A DNA stretch of 64,000 nucleotides from Trissonchulus latispiculum (taxonomy: Eukaryota; Nematoda; Enoplea; Enoplida; Ironidae), in the NCBI GenBank assembly GCA_030248195.1, contig JASAND010027998.1:1-64000 (forward strand), read 5' to 3'. Made by a program: the position numbers and the translations under genes. This document shows, piece after piece, positions 34,261-45,350 of the stretch (positions are counted from its first letter, which is position 1; every line of letters begins with the position of its first letter). The notes under the pieces are model-generated. The model was not told the origin of the DNA and made no database searches. It was given only the letters and a program-made list of their open reading frames with translations.

Positions 34261-36608
34261 TGGGTAATAACGTCAAAGAACGTAAAAACGTAATAGAACG
34301 TAATAAGCCAACGAGCCTGATGGTAGTAGCCTCAGCAAACTGAAAGAATAGACACCCTGCACATAGAATCACACTTTCGAGCAAAGCCAAATACAACAAC
34401 GAAACCTAATTGTTTGTAATTTTCCATTGAGCTGTCGTAAAAATGTATATCTAAGGCTAAGCTGCATCAGATCTAAACGGATTGCCGACTGAGGTGAGGT
34501 GGCTATAAAAACATTGAAAATATGTATCTTAAAGATATGCGAAAAGTAGATTTTTGCATACAATTAAAGGTTAATAATTTAAAATTTTGCGGTCACAAAA
34601 TTAGCATGCGGGCTGCGGACGCGGACCGACAAAAAGGGTAGACCCTCGCCACCAAAAAGCAACAAAGGTTACAAAGGGTAGACCCTTCAGCGATTTGTAC
34701 CAGAAATTGCTCAGTTTTTGCAAATGTTAACGATTTTTTTCAAAAAAATATCTTAAAAGTCGCTAAAAATCTTCATTGTTACTAATTTTTGGCCAGAAAT
34801 GTTAAAAATTTCCAGTTTTTTGTAACTTTTGAGATTAACCACCTTAAAATTTGGGAATTTTTCAGGGGTAGACCCTTCGCCAGAGTCGGGACAGCCCTCC
34901 CCCAGAACAGGACCCCGTGTTAATGTATATGATCATCAGTCGTCATTGATTATCTATAGTGGCATGTAGAAGGAATAACTAACCTTAGAATTAACGATTC
35001 TGTCTTTAGAAACTTGACTGATCAGAAAGATGATTAGAATGATCCAGTTGAACTTTACGCTACTATGTAGCACAAGACTAGGACAGCAATAGTCAACTTT
35101 GAGTTCATACATGGAACAGTATGATGAAATGTCTTTTTTTTCAAAATATTTTCAGATAAGTCGCAGTCACAATATTTGCAGTTTACATTACTATAATTAC
35201 TGGAGAACCAGCGGGCTTCAGTTCTGCATTAACCTTATGAAAACAGGGCATTAAACGAGTTACTTTGAGAGATATTAAAAATTGGCATGTGGGCGGTCAC
35301 TTTGGTCCAAAATCGATAATCGCGTAGTTCGCTCATTTTCACATAATATGCCCCATATGTTCTCAAAAACAAGACAAATATTAGGAGTTCGAAATCAACC
35401 TGTAACAGAGTTAGGTTAGAAGCTGGAAAGAATGAACACTCAGGTAACGGGCCATTCGTAGCCGTCTAAAAATAATAGAATTGTTTTTAAACTTTATGGA
35501 CATTTAAAATTACTAACAAATTTGGAAACCTTAAAATACTTTTTCCCTTGTTTTTGTCTAAGGTGCTGGTTCGTGTATTTGTGGCAAATTTTGAAATACT
35601 GTAATTTGCTCAATGCTTAGCGTTCAGGGACAAAGCTTAAAATGTGCTTGTTCTAACTAGTTCGAGTGTAGTTGTCTCATTTGAACTCTTTTTGAACATT
35701 TGAACATGCGATAACAAAAAACAATTTTGAACGTGGATTTCTCGAACTGTAGAAAAGCTAAAGAAAAGCGATCTGTTCAGGCTTCAGGCTTCAGTCATCT
35801 GAGAGGCTTCGAAGACTATAAGTTTGTCCGTGTAGTGCGGCCTCAGTGCAAGTTATGGCGGACTAAGTCTTCTTTTTCCAAAACTCAAACTTTCGCGCCA
35901 CGACATTTCTAAGATTTTGTCTGCTAAATGATACTATGCCTTTATCATATGCGGTGGACTGCACTTGTGCGAGGGGCAAATGAACAGCGTACGTGCGTCT
36001 GTATACGTTTTATGGAGTACGTATAATACGTAATATTGACTGTTTGCCTATGCAGTTTCTTCCAATTTGTGAGTAGTAGGGTTTAGGGGCAAGCAGGTTC
36101 AGTCCATGAGGTGGGTCCACAGTACTAATGTGCAAACAGAATTACATGCTTGCGTACTAAGGGGCGGTTGTTCAGTTCGTTCCATTTCCAACAACCATAA
36201 AATGTAGCGAATCTTGGTAAAACTTCTAAAAAAACTAAAACTAAAACTAAAACTGCTAAAACTAAAAAAAGGCCAGAATCTCCACTATACTATACTGTAC
36301 TCTTGATTAACAGATTAATACAAAAAATATTAACTCTAGAAAAATAGAACTAGATAGAAGAATAGAAGAATCTCCTAAAATGGTACGACTATCAGACTAT
36401 TTAATGATCGCTAGTTCTTTTGATAACTATTTGCTGTGACAATCACGCCATCGTACATAGTATTTAATTTGAAACTTCGAAGTGCTTTGAAAGGTGGACG
36501 ATATAATCTACAAGATGGTTGAGATTTACAAGTTTTTTATCCAATTGATCTGTGCTGTATTGAAGCAAATTGAAGTATGTATTTTATTGTATTCCAAATA
36601 CTTAATGG
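34261..36608. other. no gene; short repeats only
   Basis: Contains several AGGGTAGACCCT motifs (34637-34875) and an AAAACT microsatellite (36226-36268). Nothing else was supported. Confidence 0.5.
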
Positions 36609-37350
36609 ATGGCTATCAGTGATGGAACCGGGTCACTTAGGCTTGACCCGATGACCCGGTTGAGCCCTGACCCGGTGATCCGGATTTCCAGAAAATTGCA
36701 AAATCTGCAAAAAGTTTTGATTTTGCCTGAGAACTCTAAATTTTTGGCTTCCATGTTCCGTCACCACCCCGAAAAAAATAACCATGACATATGTACATAT
36801 TTTTGCGTTAGGTATTTCAAAATGTATTTAATAGTAACTGTAGCATTTTCTAAATCTATGCAGAAATGAGTTGGCAAAACCAATAATTTCTAATAGGGGT
36901 CTAATAGGAGTACTTCTCCAAAATCACTGAGTACTTTAAAAATTTGGTTTTTATTTTGTATTGCGTAAAATTAAATTAAATTGTTATCGTCAACTTCAAT
37001 TAAAATTATCTTCAACATTTACCTTGGTTGAGAAAATAATCTGCAAACAATATAGTACTAAATAGGTTTATGGATAAAGCTTAACAATATATAATCTGCC
37101 GGAGACAGACTGGTTCAAATAACCTCAAGCTGCGAAAATGATAATGACTAAAATATAAAATAAAAGCAAATTAATATTGGACGTCGAACAATATGTAAGC
37201 TAAAATTTTCTTAGTAAGCCAAAAATTTCTAAAATTTGAAGTAAATTCAGAAGACCAGGTCAAGACCGGGCCTAAGCTCTTGACCCGGTGACACGGTCCA
37301 AAAAGTGACCCGAACTGACCCCGTGAAACGGTTCCATCTCTGATGGCTAT
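36609..37350. mobile_element. hAT MITE with exact 8-bp duplication ATGGCTAT
   Basis: A 726-bp element (36617-37342) begins CAGTGATGGAACCGGGTCA and ends with the inverse CGGTTCCATCTCTG. It is flanked by ATGGCTAT at 36609-36616 and 37343-37350. Subterminal GACCCGG motifs are repeated at both ends, as expected for transposase-binding sites. No transposase ORF. Confidence 0.88.
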
Positions 37351-37533
37351 GGCTTAGGCTACAATTATTCGGCCATCGCCAGAGTTATAACAGAACACAA
37401 CATATTTGTTCTGATTTGTTGGACACTGAGGTTTTCAAGACAATACTTATACTCTGCAAAAGTAATAAAATGCTGATGCCTAACAGTGGAAGGAATGATT
37501 CTTTCTCAGTCACCAGGACAGAACACAAACCTT
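37228..37533 (+). repeat. direct duplication, copy 1 (hAT end plus flank)
   Basis: Includes the right end of the hAT MITE, its target duplication and about 185 bp of flank. The same block recurs at 38088-38373 with about 90% similarity by eye. The duplication therefore happened after the MITE inserted. Confidence 0.75.
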
Positions 37534-38087
37534 ATGATAAATAGCAATGAAAGACGAACGTCAAGCACCACCGTAGGTACGAAAGTTCGTTTTACCTTTG
37601 GAAGGGGTAACCAACAGCCAATCAGAATCAACCTTCAACCAGTCTTAGCCTCCCCCCACCCTCAACAAATGGGGACATGTTTTGGCAACCCCACCTACGA
37701 AACAAGCACCTGTTTTAGCTACGCCATCCTCCAGCAAACAGGGAGGGTATACGCTTGTCAGCCCCCCCCCCGACCAAACGGGGGAACATTCGCGTATTGT
37801 GGGCGGAGCACCGTTGCGCAATGCCAAGAAGAGATGCCTCTAGTGGCTTACTCTTCTTCTTAAATATAGAAGAATTTTGGTTAAATTAAATTTTGAAGAA
37901 TAAAGAAGAAGAAGGATTCTTGGATTCTGTGAATCTAATTTCTCAATTTCGGGAGTTCAAGAGTTAAACAGAGTTAAACGAGTTCAATTATGTTATGTCC
38001 TGCTCATAAAACAATAAAATGTTGAGGCAAGACAGGTTGTTGAAACAATAAATAAGACAATGACCGGCCGGGCCCGGAGCCCAGGGC
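37534..38087. other. spacer between duplicated blocks
   Basis: Contains two CCCC-rich stretches and a GGCCGGGCCCGG motif near 38060 but no credible gene. The 125-codon frame crossing it starts in the repeated block and has random-looking composition. Confidence 0.4.
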
Positions 38088-38373
38088 TCTAAAACTTGAG
38101 GTAAAATCAACAAACCGGATCAAAACCGGGCCGAAGCTCTTGACCCGGTGACCCGGTCCAAAAACTGACCCGGTTCCATCTCTGATGGCTATGGTTTAGG
38201 CTACAATTATTCGGCCATCGCCAGAGTTATAACAGAACACAACATATTTGTTCTGGTTTGTTGGACACTGGGGTTTTCAAGACAATACTTATACTCTGCA
38301 AAAGTAATAAAATGCTAATGCCTAACAGTGGAAGGAATAGTTTTTTCTCAGTCACCAGGACAGAACACAAACT
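38088..38373 (+). repeat. direct duplication, copy 2
   Basis: Second copy of the block at 37228-37533, starting inside the hAT end and including GGTTCCATCTCTGATGGCTA. Confidence 0.75.
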
Positions 38374-38656
38374 TTGTCAATAAACCTACCTGACAGCAAA
38401 GCACAAGTCAAAATTTTAACCCACAGCCGTGGTTCTCAAAAAAGTTTCACCATCTGATCAGCTTACAATTAATAGTGCGCTAAGACAATATCTTTGTCAA
38501 CAACACAATGCTGGCGTTTAAATTAGGAGCGACCGAGTTTAACGAAAATCACATCAACTGCACATGTGCATAATCTTATAAGTTTTAAAAACAGAAATAA
38601 ATAAAGTTCTTGCAAAAATGAAATGGGTCATTAGTGATATTACAGACGTTGTTATA

Positions 38657-39687
38657 AGTCGAGCCAGAGTTGGACGCGGGCCGAAATTTGCAACCCACAC
38701 CCGTCCCGCAGCCCGCACTCAAATTTTTGGCCCGCACAGGACCGTCCCGCGTTCCGCATACAAATTTTTCGGCCCGCAATTGCCTCACTAATTTTAAGAT
38801 TATTTGACGTTATATATGTGTATTCAAAGTAATAAGTTAAACGTAAGAATTAAAACAATGTAAGTGCCTAATCTTTTGAACTTTCATTTGCCCAATCACC
38901 GTCTCATGAATCTGTTTCTTTACTCGGATTATAGGTCTGCATGTAATAGGCATGGAAAATACGACAAGTTATGATGTTCGAGTTTTAAGGATGCACCAGG
39001 ACCTCGACGGCGACCGGTTCCAGAAACGAAAAACTTGACGATAGACTCTTAAACAGCATGTAGTTAATTAATTTAATGTTTTCTGATTTCACAGCTCTAA
39101 ATCAATCTTTTAAAGTTAAGCTTAAAAATTAATAAAAGAAAAAAGAAGAAAGTCATGTACCCCCGAAGATCTAAAAAATCCAGAAGAACTCGAACCCACG
39201 ACATTTTGCGCACTGGGTAAATGCGCTGCCATCTGAGCTACGGAGGCACAGTAGTATCAAGCTTGTCGGAGTCCGTGTAGACATGACATGACTTTCATTA
39301 ATACTGTCACTCCAAATAGGAATTTTCAGCCTAAAGGCTGTTTGGCCTCAATGACCTAAATTTTTAGGCCATCGTCCAGAACATTTGGGTCACCAAAATT
39401 TAATTAACTTTTAAATATTGTGTCAAATATAACGATTTAATATAAAGAAGGTTTTATGATGAAAAATATTGTTTCGAAGGCGCGACTTTCTTGGAAAACA
39501 GCTGGTTTTGCATAAAATTAGGTAAAATGTTAGTAACTGCTGTCGCCAAAAAGCTTAAGCCAGATCTTAGCTATGGCGTAAAAAGAATATCTAGCTTCAA
39601 AAATCGGAACGCGGGCCGCAGCGGGTACTATATTTCGGCCCCCCCGCCCGCGGGTACCCGCGACCCGCGTCCAACTCTGAGTCGAGC
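38657..39687. mobile_element. hAT element with exact 8-bp duplication AGTCGAGC
   Basis: A 1015-bp element (38665-39679) begins CAGAGTTGGACGCGGG and ends with its inverse CCCGCGTCCAACTCTG. It is flanked by AGTCGAGC at 38657-38664 and 39680-39687. Ends are rich in GGCCCGC motifs and the centre is AT-rich. A tRNA-like SINE is nested in it (39180-39255). No transposase. Confidence 0.9.
39180..39255 (-). mobile_element. tRNA-like SINE head nested in hAT
   Basis: On the minus strand GTGCCTCCGTAGCTCAGATG starts a tRNA-like body with A box GTAGCTCAGATGG, anticodon arm CGCAT/GTGCG (loop TTACCCA) and B box GGGTTCGAGTTC. The acceptor stem is not closed, so a SINE remnant is more likely than a tRNA gene. 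Confidence 0.45.
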
Positions 39688-39878
39688 TCGTTGCAAAACA
39701 TTCAGAATTTGTCACCCAAAAAATGTGTCAATTAAGATGTAGTTAGTGTCCGTTTAAATGGTCTAAAATCAAAATGTATCACGTAGTTGTGTAATGTAGG
39801 TTTCACTGAAGTTCTAATAGGAGACAGGTCAGGTTCTATGTACACCGTGGGCGTGCACACTGTACACCGGAAAGTGTA

Positions 39879-39962
39879 CTGCTTCTAGAGTTGGCCTTGA
39901 ATCGGGCCTCTGGCCCCGAGCTGGCCCGGGGAATTTCTTTATGCCACAACTCTAATGCTTCT
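39879..39962. mobile_element. 68-bp hAT remnant
   Basis: Element 39887-39954 begins AGAGTTGGCC, ends CACAACTCTA and is flanked by CTGCTTCT and ATGCTTCT (7 of 8 match). Its centre is rich in GGCCC. It looks like a minimal internally deleted relative of the 38665 element. Confidence 0.5.
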
Positions 39963-40329
39963 ACATTCACTTGTTAAGAAAGTATCAGAAAATGTACAAC
40001 GTGTGGATCACACACAGATACGAATACTTAAAGCTCACACCATTTTTGAATAATAAGGTGGAGTACGTTCTTAGTTCATAATTCTATTATATATTAAAAG
40101 AAGAGTTAGCCAGGAGTTAAGCTATATTTAGTCGTTTTCACACAACAAGTCACATGTTTACACAATTTGTTTGAGAGAATGAGTAAGCTTACCAAAAACT
40201 CACCCGAATTTTTAACAAAAAAATCACCACACCCTGTATAACAGGAAGTCGCAGAGACCCAATTGTTTGCAGGGCGATAGCAACACATCTCGACATTACA
40301 GCTTGTGAGTTTGAGACCCTAGGCCCTCT

Positions 40330-40650
40330 CCATGCTAAATATCTCAAAACATTTTCAAAAATATCGAAATATTCTACGAAGTTTCGAAACACATTTTTGT
40401 AAAATCAAGACAAATTCGAGAAATGCTCAAAACATTTTTAAAAAGACTCGAAAGTTGATAATATTTCGAGACAAAGAGCAACTTTCCGGAAACCCTCTGC
40501 ACTTGCTGTGGAGTTAACCCTGACACACCCATTCCCCTCATTTACTTTAATTTGTTTGTTTAGAGATGAAATCGACATAATCGGAACAATGCTGGTTAAC
40601 ACAAGGGGACAGAGCATAAAATGCTCTTATTGATCGATATTCATTGTTAT
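40330..40650 (+). pseudogene. zinc-finger-like repeat-encoded ORF, copy 2 fragment
   Basis: Low-complexity TTTCGAAA sequence (40340-40470) followed by TTTAGAGATGAAATCGAC, which encodes a segment similar to the start of the conserved part of the ORF at 29272-29853. It carries an early stop and is cut at 40650 by the TTAA element. It shows the family is dispersed. Confidence 0.4.
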
Positions 40651-41327
40651 TTAAGGGGGGGTCGCTTTTTTGGGCGATTTTTCTACCTTCTCCGATTTTG
40701 CTAATTTTTACATATATTGTACTACCAATGGGTCCGCCAAACAAGACAAGTGCGTTTTGCGCAATATTGCTTCTATCGTTCTGTAGAGTCCTTCAAAGGT
40801 GACTCCGACATGTGTTAAACATAGGAAAATGAAAAAGTTACACTAAAAAAAGTTTGTGTCCAAAAACGTTTTAGCTGTGTTTGAGACTCAGCTCTAAAAT
40901 TTTGCACACCTGTTAAGGACATAATGTAGAGTGGAGCGAGTGACTTTGGTGCAATTCTGTTGAGAATTAAAATTTTGGCAAAGTCTTAAAGTATGAATTT
41001 ATGAAAATTCCGAGTTTGGCTATTTGCTGTACTCACTCGCTGCACTCTACATTATGTCCTTAACAAGAGTGCAAAATTTCAGAGCTGAGTCTCTCACACA
41101 GCGAAACATTTTTTAGACACAAACTTTTTAGGGTAACTTTTTCATTTTCCTATGTTTAACACATGTCGGATTCACCTTTGAAGGACTATACAGAACGATA
41201 GAAGCAATATTGCGCAAAACGCACTTGTCTTGTTTGGCGGACCCATGGTAGTACAAAATATGTAAAAATTAGCAAAATCTGAGAAGGTGGAAAATTCGCC
41301 CAAAAAAAGCGACCCCCCCCCTCTTAA
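40651..41327. mobile_element. TTAA-type palindromic MITE
   Basis: A 669-bp element (40655-41323) flanked by TTAA at 40651-40654 and 41324-41327. Ends are GGGGGGGTCGCTTTTTT and its inverse. Arms of about 290 bp are nearly identical and meet around a short spacer (40946-41024). No coding sequence. A TTAA target is characteristic of piggyBac-type transposases, but the terminal motif is not the usual piggyBac one. Confidence 0.8.
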
Positions 41328-41338
41328 GGGGGGGGGGG

Positions 41339-42530
41339 CTACTAAAATCGACTTGCCCCGACTTTGTCCGATTGGCCTACTTTTTGGCGAGGATATAGAG
41401 CATGGGTGTGGTCAAAAAATATCGGGTACTCAGATCTTAGCTGCCTTCCAGCCATGTGCAGACGTCGCATTTATGTGCCCGACCCCCCATTTTTCCCAAC
41501 TACCAACATAATTAATTAAAAATTTCTACTGACTGCTAGGCCCAAGCTTCAAAGCTGCCATATGATTTGGCGCATATGTCCCTACCTGCAGAAAAATACT
41601 AGATGTCTGTATCTTATCTGCATCTAAGGGAATTACTCTTCAAAGTTGAAGTTTCGGCAAAAATTTAAAAATTTTTGGCTAACGAAAAGAAAATTTTATT
41701 ACTGGTGCGAGCTATAAGGCTGTAATTTGGCATAAAAGGAGGCCCTATAGGAGTACTCATTTGTGCCAAATGGCAAGAAATTCTGCCGCGTGAAAAAATT
41801 TTTATGTCAACTTTAATCTTCAAAACTTGCCGAAACCGCCATTTTCAGTTTGTCGGATCCTGTGTAGAGGCTTTCTGCAGCCATAGAAGTAGCAAACCTT
41901 CACTAATCGAGCTGAAATCTTTTGTGGGGGTGTTTTCGACCTCGCTGGGTTCAAATAGCTCAAAAAATTTTAATTTCAAAAAATTTGATTTTTTTCGATT
42001 TCTGTGGTACGATTGCCCAAAAAAGGCGTTTTTGGAAATTTTTGAAGATTAAAGTTGACATAAAAATTTTTCACGCGGCAGAATTTCTTGCCACTTGGCA
42101 CAAATGAGTACTCCCATAGGGCCTCCTTCTATGCCAAATTACAGTCTTATAGCTCGCACCAGTAATAAAATTTTTCTTTCGTTAGCCAAAAATTTTTAAA
42201 TTTTTGCGGAAACTTCAACTTTGAAGAGTAATTCCCTTAGATGCAGATAAGATACAGACATCTAGTATTTTTCTGCAGGTAGGGACGTATGAGCCAAATC
42301 ATATTGGCGAATGGCAGCTTTGAAGCTTGGGCCTACCAGTCAGTAGAAATTTTTAATTAATTATGTTGGTAGTTGTGAAAAATGGGGGGTCGGGCACATA
42401 AATGCGACGGCTGCACATGGCTGGAAGGCAGCTAAGATCTCAGTACCCGATATTTTTCTGACCACACCCATGCTCTATATCCTCGCCAAAAAGTAGGCCA
42501 ATCGGACAAAGTAGGGCAAACCTTTAGTAG
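41339..42530. mobile_element. 1.2-kb foldback with 490-bp arms
   Basis: The left arm (41339-41828) and right arm (42041-42530) are near-perfect inverses, from CTACTAAA at the outside to TCTTCAAAA inside, around a 212-bp spacer. Outer flanks show no clear duplication. It lies only 11 bp from the TTAA element, across a G run, so one may have used the other as target. No gene. Confidence 0.85.
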
Positions 42531-43076
42531 TAGTACGTAACCTAATTTTACTATAATATGTTTCAAGACTGAAACGAATACTGGGGATCTAAGCTGCTGA
42601 CACAGGCACATATATAGGCTAGGAAAGTGGAAACAGGATAAGATAGTGTTTTTTCCTAAATAGTGACCATCCACAGTGGTAGATCGCAAAATTTAAGAAT
42701 TGGTATTACCAAGAGTGCATAATATATAAGATGTGCAACTGATTAATAAACAGATATAGTTTGAAACCCTGCCAAAATATTCGGAGTAGTTCACTTGAGT
42801 GTTCTATGCTAGCATACATTTTATCTGGAACAAATCAAATGAGAATTGCTAATTTACGATCAAATTTAATAGTAGCAGCATCTTTGACTTTAAATGTTAC
42901 TTTTTCCAGATTCGGACATAGCTAACACCAAAAGTACATACTGATAAGTGATAGAGTATGCCACTAGGGACTAGGCACACTTCATGTTATCAGAGCAAAA
43001 ACTATGCTCTGCGCGTTAACGCTTTACCCCCCCCCCAAATATGTTTGTGTTCGAAAGCTCCGAATAGGCACAAAAT

Positions 43077-43204
<128 letters not shown>

Positions 43205-43381
43205 CTTGTGTTTTCGAGCTAAAACAAGCAAACATAGCGGAGTGAGCGTTTCGATCAGGTACTGATTTGAGGGGGGTCACTAAGGTCTGATTTGCGGGGG
43301 TGGGGGCTAGGGCATGCAGATATCTGATAACAGAGAGTGTGCCAGGTGCCTAGTAGTACACTCTTATATTATGCCCTCTTG

Positions 43382-43666
43382 CTAACATTGATTATATCTG
43401 TCAACGCGGAAACAGAGTCTACGATTATTTTGAATCGCTGAGGCAACAGCAAAGAAGTTGACATTACTACCAGCATGAACGTTAATTTTAATTGTTTTTG
43501 TGTCCGTTAACACAAAGTCAATTTGACTGCTGTCCTCAAAAACATTGTTAGTAACCAGTCTGCAAGAGAAATCGACAAGAGCAACTTTAAAGCAGTTTGA
43601 CTGAAGTTGAATTGGTCTTCCTAAGTACATGCCAAAGTCGGCTATTTTGTCATCATACAAATCCAA
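43382..43666 (-). pseudogene. possible Polinton/Maverick-like protein fragment
   Basis: A 95-residue frame of protein-like composition. The start resembles a conserved N-terminal signature in structural proteins of Polinton-type elements and their relatives: a D-F-x-M-x-L-G-R-P-I-x-L stretch followed by VALVDF and later NN. Such proteins usually exceed 300 residues, so this is a fragment. Nothing else of a Polinton (polymerase B, integrase, ATPase) is visible nearby. The match is from memory of the motif and is tentative. It could be a fragment of a host protein. Confidence 0.3.
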
Positions 43667-44180
43667 TTATTAGAAAGGTACCAGACATAGAAAATCGAAG
43701 CAGTGGTCATCATTAAAGTAATCTGTTATTTGACGAAGTTTTGAGTGCTAATTTCCCTTTAATACTTGGCTGGCGTTATCAGTTCGTCATATCTCTTAGG
43801 AAGCACTTAATATCTCATTTTAGTTAGGGTTGCGCCGTTTAGCAAAAATGCGACGCCGAAAAAATTTCCGAGTTTCGCCAAGTTGGCTTTTCAGCCAAAT
43901 AAATAGAGGAAGCTTTTCAAACCTCAAACGAACTTTTCAAATTGTTTAAGTTTAGATTGTATGCCAAATATTAAACAAAAACAAATAATAAACTCTACTG
44001 GGTCTGATAAGCGACCAACCAGGTTTTCAGGACAAATTGAAATTGAGTTTGAATGGTTCAAAACCTGTATTCTTGATAACACACAACGCTACATTCGAGA
44101 GAAATGTTTGCTAAAGCCAAAAATACCAATATATGTACAGCAGAAAACATAGGACAAAGTTGTTATATTTAGTGAGCAGA

Positions 44181-44318
44181 TCGGACCCTGCGGCCCCGTC
44201 GACCCCGCGGGTCCGTGTAACAGAGCCGGGGCCCAAAATCGACGGGGCCGCCGTTGAGAAAAATTGAAAAAATTTGCGGGGCCGGGCGGGCCCTTCCCCG
44301 TTACACGGCTCCGGCACA
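44181..44318. repeat. GC-rich inverted-repeat island
   Basis: Two GC-rich ends containing GTGTAAC and GGGCCC motifs in opposite orientation flank a short AT-rich core. It resembles the ends of the local hAT elements, but no target duplication is evident. Confidence 0.35.
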
Positions 44319-44992
44319 AACCTAATTTTAGTCAGCTCTTTTCCTTTTCTTTTAACGTGTTTAGTTTCAACTTCAAAGTTTGGAGAAGCTGCTCGCAAAT
44401 CTTCAGAGACTCGAAGGAATCTTTACAAAAGCTGGAAGTAAAACAGACATCATCGTCCACGTAGAGTTTGAAGTAACAATTCTTAGAGGAGAACTGTTAG
44501 TTAAACTACAAATATAGGATGATATTTAATCATCCGATAAAAATTTATTATTTTGATAGTAAATAGTTCTCTGGTTTGGTCGTAAGCTAAGTAAATGACT
44601 ATGGCCTTAACTCCAAGAAAGGAAGTACATTTTAATTGAACTTCAATTATTTATTTGCCTTTATCGAATGCATTGATTGCTCCATAGGATTATAAATTTT
44701 TGAAATAAACAAAAGTACATTTTAATTAATTTGACCTCGTATGTACTTTATCCTGCTTAAAGGTTTGGGCTCGGAGATAAAATTTTTATCTATATTAGAT
44801 TAGATTAATTTTGTATAATAGTATAATATATATACATATAATATTAGATTAGATTAAGGCAGTTTTTACCAAAATGTCTTAATTTTTCAAGAAAATCGCT
44901 CAAAATTTTGACTTTTTTAAAAATTGACAAATATTGTTGAATTTAGCATCCGGTAACTGGATATAGACCGGATATGATGGTTTTATCGGAGG

Positions 44993-45112
44993 TTTTATCC
45001 TCCTCCTGAGGTTTCTAAAAATATATACTTTATATAGGCTAACTTCAAAGGTTAACTCAGGACAGGCGCTCACAGTTCGGTTGAAAGATTTTTTGGTCAG
45101 ACTTTAGTTTCA
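44993..45112 (+). repeat. end fragment of the 30.2-kb foldback family
   Basis: Similar to 31209-31330: CTCCTGAGG..TCTAAAAATATATAC ... TTTTTTGGTCAGACTTTAG. Confidence 0.75.
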
Positions 45113-45119
45113 ATATCCG

Positions 45120-45350
45120 GGGAAGTGGTGCAAATGGAAGAGCCTTCTACTCTTAATCCAAAGCGGAAGGGCTGTGGTTCGATCCTCGACTGGCCCATTT
45201 TTTACATCCTGATCTAAGAGCGGCAGAACCTCCGAACCTTTTCATGCTATTTAACTGGGCGGGCAATGCTTAAAGTTTGGTTTATGCTTTCCCTTCTATC
45301 TGCGCTAAAGGCTTGGAAAGTAGAAAGACGCTGTGTTCCTCAACTATTCG
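45120..45350 (+). mobile_element. tRNA-derived SINE sharing a 3' tail with the 53.3-kb SINE
   Basis: The head has an A-box-like GGTGCAAATGGAAGAG and B box GGTTCGATCCT. The 3' end (45298-45350) is ATCTGCGCTAAAGGCTTGG, then AAAGACGCTGTG and a GCAATATGAG tail, closely matching 53627-53682. Sharing a tail with a different head suggests both use the same LINE for mobilisation. Confidence 0.6.

Noticed and set aside
37486..37863. 125-codon plus-strand frame
   Set aside because: It starts inside a duplicated non-coding block that, in the second copy, does not stay open.
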